From the NCBI GenBank assembly GCA_003162495.1, contig PMOF01000056.1, forward strand, positions 1-8,916: DNA of 8,916 nucleotides, read 5' to 3'. Source of the DNA: Acidobacteriaceae bacterium. GTDB lineage: Bacteria; Acidobacteriota; Terriglobia; Terriglobales; Acidobacteriaceae. The notes beneath the pieces were generated by a model that saw only the letters and a program-made list of their open reading frames with translations, ran no database searches and was not told the DNA's origin. Position numbers and translations under genes: made by a program. Of this stretch, positions 6,860 to 8,916 are shown piece by piece (the stretch's first letter is position 1; each line of letters starts with the position of its first letter).

Positions 6860-7362
6860 GCCGCGTTCCCTCCGACTCGAGTTTCATAAGCCATCCGCTC
6901 CAACTGCCGCAGATGATTGATGTCATGCCCGGCCATGGTCTCCACGATGGTCATGAATGTCATGGTGCCACGTTCCGGGTGCGTTACAGGCCGGTTGGCC
7001 GCGGTGGGCAGAGCCTTGCCAATCAACCGCAAATTCCAGCCGCGCATCGCCCGGAACACGCCGAGCGCCTGCTGTGCGGGGATGCCGGCGTACGTCGCTG
7101 CCCACTTCTCCTGGTCGAACGGCTGAATCGTCGGCGCATCCTCGGCCAGCGTCTGGCGCAGGCGAAAGCCAAACACCAGTTCGCAATCGGCCAGGTGGCA
7201 CACAATCTCCGCCGCACTCCACTTCCCGGGTGCAGGCGGCGTCGTCTCCTTTTCCGGCCCGATCGCCTCCAGCAGCCGGCCAATTTCAGCGGGCGTGTCG
7301 CCAAGGATGACTTCCGGCGTTCGTCCGTCGAGAAAGCGCTCGTAAGGATTCAGTTCGCTCAT
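6856..7362 (-). CDS. DinB-fold protein (four-helix bundle, three-His metal site)
   Basis: The 168-residue protein is a DinB/DinB_2-type four-helix bundle. The family's three metal-binding histidines are present: His56 in KWSAAEIVCHLAD, and His146 and His150 in AGHDINHLRQLE. Other family signs are the KWS start of the second helix and the TH-PERGTMT segment before the last helix. Related proteins include thiol S-transferases (bacillithiol and mycothiol types) and damage-induced proteins of unknown role, so a metal-dependent transferase that uses a small thiol is a reasonable idea, not a demonstrated one. The ATG at 7362 follows GAGGAG (7372-7377) by nine bases. Its stop overlaps the ATP-grasp start by four bases, tying the two genes in one transcript. 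Upstream lies the heptad repeat that separates it from the esterase gene. Confidence 0.9.
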   Translation of the reverse strand: MSELNPYERFLDGRTPEVILGDTPAEIGRLLEAIGPEKETTPPAPGKWSAAEIVCHLADCELVFGFRLRQTLAEDAPTIQPFDQEKWAATYAGIPAQQALGVFRAMRGWNLRLIGKALPTAANRPVTHPERGTMTFMTIVETMAGHDINHLRQLERMAYETRVGGNAA

Positions 7363-7397
7363 CGATTCATTCTCCTCAATAGTTTCTATGCATTCAG

Positions 7398-7460
7398 CTA
7401 GTCCCGAGTCCCTAGTCCCTATTCCCTAGTCCCTGTTCCCTGTTCACTGTTCCTTGTTTT
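7398..7460. repeat. Heptanucleotide tandem repeat with evenly spaced G-tracts
   Basis: Eight consecutive 7-base units (7398-7453) plus a decayed ninth (7454-7460) read CTAGTCC, CGAGTCC, CTAGTCC, CTATTCC, CTAGTCC, CTGTTCC, CTGTTCA, CTGTTCC, TTGTTTT on the plus strand. Six CCC tracts recur every seven bases from 7403 to 7440. On the minus strand, the coding sense of the flanking genes, these are six GGG tracts separated by four bases, a pattern able to form a three-tetrad G-quadruplex. The array begins two bases after the esterase stop codon and ends about 20 bases before the DinB ribosome binding site. The repeat is certain; the structure and any regulatory role are inferred. Confidence 0.85.
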
Positions 7461-7461
7461 T

Positions 7462-8172
7462 TCAAAGATATTGCTGCACCATGCGCTCCCACGTCGGCCA
7501 GTCATGCGCGTTATACGAGTCCCACACAAACAGCTTGTGCGGAATGCCGCGGTTACTCATAATCCGGTCAAGATTCTGATTTTGCCCCAAACATTGATCG
7601 TCCCAGCCCGTCGCCAACACATACTCATTGCGGCGATAGTGGTCAAAAAACCACGGGTCGCTCAGATTGGGAAGATAGTCCGTCGGCAAGTTGAAGTAGC
7701 AATCCTGGTCGTAGTAACCCTGCAAGAAATTCTTCAGATCGAAAGCCCCTGACATCGATAAGAAACCGGTAAACACATCCGGATGGCGCAGCGCGATGTT
7801 GACCGCGTGGTAGCCGCCAAAGCTGCAGCCCAGAGAGACCAGATGCCCATCTCGATTCTTCAGTCGCACCAAGGGCACTACCTCATGCAGCAGGTAATCC
7901 TCATATTGCATGTGTCGCGCGATACGCCAGCGCGGAGGAACCTGCTTGTTGTACCAGCTCTCCATGTCCACCGAGTCCACGCAAAAGATCTGCACTTCGC
8001 CGGCGTCGATCTTGCCGCCCAGCGCGCCGATCAGCCCGCGATCTTCAAACTCGAAGAAGCGGCCCCCCGAAGTGGGAAACACCATCACCGGCAGGCCCGC
8101 ATGCCCGAAGACCAGCAGCTCCATCTCTCTGCCCAGGCAGCCGGAATGCCACTTGTGATACTCACGATTCAT
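7462..8172 (-). CDS. Esterase-like alpha/beta hydrolase
   Basis: The 236-residue protein is a serine hydrolase of the alpha/beta fold, similar to the putative-esterase group (COG4947 type). The nucleophile is Ser117 in GCSFGG, the catalytic His is His223 in YNAHDWPTW, and the acid is probably Asp191 or Asp192 in ATGWDDQ. PTSGG near residues 33-37 would form the oxyanion hole. No signal peptide is evident, so it is probably cytoplasmic. I chose ATG at 8172 because GGAG (8178-8181) lies five bases upstream and the family-like sequence starts there; an upstream ATG at 8232 adds 20 unlikely residues. It is the first of five minus-strand genes and diverges from another esterase gene at 8303. Substrate is unknown: an ester or amide intermediate of the neighbouring ligases is one option, an unrelated ester another. 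Confidence 0.87.
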   Translation of the reverse strand: MNREYHKWHSGCLGREMELLVFGHAGLPVMVFPTSGGRFFEFEDRGLIGALGGKIDAGEVQIFCVDSVDMESWYNKQVPPRWRIARHMQYEDYLLHEVVPLVRLKNRDGHLVSLGCSFGGYHAVNIALRHPDVFTGFLSMSGAFDLKNFLQGYYDQDCYFNLPTDYLPNLSDPWFFDHYRRNEYVLATGWDDQCLGQNQNLDRIMSNRGIPHKLFVWDSYNAHDWPTWERMVQQYL

Positions 8173-8236
8173 AGAGTCTCCACTTCCTGCTTGGGTGGCC
8201 CGTCTCACATTCGCCCATTGGAGAACGGCCATTTTC

Positions 8237-8267
8237 TTGTTACTTTAACAGCCCGAGTTGCTATTCT
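8237..8267 (+). promoter_or_regulatory. Weak candidate promoter of the esterase at 8303
   Basis: TTGTTA (8237-8242) and TATTCT (8262-8267) resemble -35 and -10 boxes, but their 19-base spacing is longer than ideal. TGTTA-CTT-TAACA (8238-8250), a small inverted repeat, overlaps the -35. The element lies in the 130-bp region between divergent esterase genes, about 35 bases before the plus-strand start codon. No clear minus-strand promoter was found here. Confidence 0.3.
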
Positions 8268-8302
8268 TTCTGTGCTTCTACACACGGCAGACAATAAACG
8301 AT

Positions 8303-8916
8303 ATGGATCGAGGTCCGCAGGGGTTGAGTTCACAAAACGATCCGCCGGAGTTGTTGCATACGCCCACCCAGGCCGAACTGTTTTCCGAAGTCGCACCGCA
8401 TCCGCGCCTCCATCTCCATCGCGCCTTCTCCAGCCGCTACCTTCCGGATCCCCGTGACCTGATCGTCTACGTTCCGCCGGGCTATGACCAGCACCCTGAG
8501 CTCACCTATCCGGTCTTCTACCTCCACGACGGGCAAAATCTTTTCGATCCCCGTACTTCATTTATTCCCGGCCGCACCTGGCAGATGCGTGAAACCGCTG
8601 ACGCCGCCATCGAAGCCGGCGAAGTGGAACCGCTGATCATCGTCGGTATCTACAACACCGAACGGCGCCTGGCCGAATACACCCATGAACGCAACTGGCA
8701 GATGGGCGGAGGCGAGGCGGATGCATACGGCCTGCTGCTGACCCTCGAGCTGATGCCCTGGATCGCAACACGGTACCGCGTACGCGCCGACCGCGAGTCT
8801 ACCGGCCTGGGCGGCTCATCTCTCGGGGGGCTCGCCACCCTCTATCTCGGTCTCCGCCACGCGGAGCATTTCGGCAAGCTGGCCGTGCTCTCTCCCAGCG
8901 TCTGGTGGAACCACAA
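8303..8916 (+). CDS. Esterase-like alpha/beta hydrolase, 3' end beyond window
   Basis: This open frame starts at ATG 8303 and runs 204 codons to the window end without a stop. It resembles the enterochelin-esterase/esterase D-like group of alpha/beta hydrolases. DLIVYVPPGYD (about residues 52-62) and VFYLHDGQNLFD (71-82) are the typical start of the domain, and GGSSLGG (170-176) holds the nucleophile Ser173. LSPSVWWN (197-203) follows, as usual in this group; the catalytic Asp and His lie beyond the window. The first 35-40 residues are variable and lack a signal peptide. There is no strong Shine-Dalgarno, and a stop codon at 8246-8248 limits upstream extension. It is divergent from the other esterase, which belongs to a different subgroup, so a recent duplication is unlikely. 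The substrate is unknown. Confidence 0.9.
   Translation, partial: MDRGPQGLSSQNDPPELLHTPTQAELFSEVAPHPRLHLHRAFSSRYLPDPRDLIVYVPPGYDQHPELTYPVFYLHDGQNLFDPRTSFIPGRTWQMRETADAAIEAGEVEPLIIVGIYNTERRLAEYTHERNWQMGGGEADAYGLLLTLELMPWIATRYRVRADRESTGLGGSSLGGLATLYLGLRHAEHFGKLAVLSPSVWWNH

Noticed and set aside
6050..6889. A 279-codon plus-strand open frame opposite the ATP-grasp gene
   Set aside because: It mirrors the coding frame on the other strand; the minus-strand product has intact ATP-grasp motifs and coupled translation.
7783..8457. A 224-codon plus-strand open frame across the divergent esterase region
   Set aside because: It runs antisense to the esterase and out of frame with the second esterase, both of which have catalytic motifs.

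Overview
The window looks like chromosomal DNA of an acidobacterium (Acidobacteriota, probably class Terriglobia). The main clues are the seven-helix membrane protein with its characteristic tail, the mix of esterase, DinB, ATP-grasp and GCS2 genes, and the moderately high GC. This placement is an inference from familiarity, not a database result. No rRNA, tRNA, CRISPR array, insertion sequence or transposase was seen.

Layout. Bases 1-136 hold no supportable gene but carry a perfect 12-bp dyad wrapped around an ideal extended -10 element, just upstream of a seven-helix membrane protein (137-910, +). A small membrane-anchored protein of unknown function follows (1106-1624, +). It ends at a strong bidirectional terminator (1645-1672) shared with a convergent aldo/keto reductase (1696-2676, -). 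The reductase diverges from a VapBC-type toxin-antitoxin pair (2824-3503, +). The 147-bp gap between them contains two copies of the same operator, CGCATCA-N11-TGATGCG, which looks like the antitoxin's own binding site.

From 8172 down to 3520 the minus strand carries five genes in one direction: an alpha/beta-hydrolase esterase, a DinB-fold protein, an ATP-grasp ligase, a GCS2/YbdK-type carboxylate-amine ligase and a family M29 aminopeptidase. The DinB and ATP-grasp genes overlap by four bases (ATGA). Two carbon-nitrogen ligases of unrelated folds plus a metallopeptidase and a hydrolase suggest a pathway that builds and trims a small amide- or peptide-bonded metabolite, possibly a thiol. The product cannot be read from the sequence. 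Between the esterase and DinB genes lies an eight-unit heptanucleotide repeat whose coding-sense strand has six evenly spaced GGG tracts, a candidate RNA or DNA G-quadruplex. A second esterase starts divergently at 8303 (+) and runs off the window end.

The most noteworthy items are the five-gene ligase/peptidase cluster, the tandem toxin-antitoxin operators, the heptad G-tract array and the dyad/promoter at 70-102.
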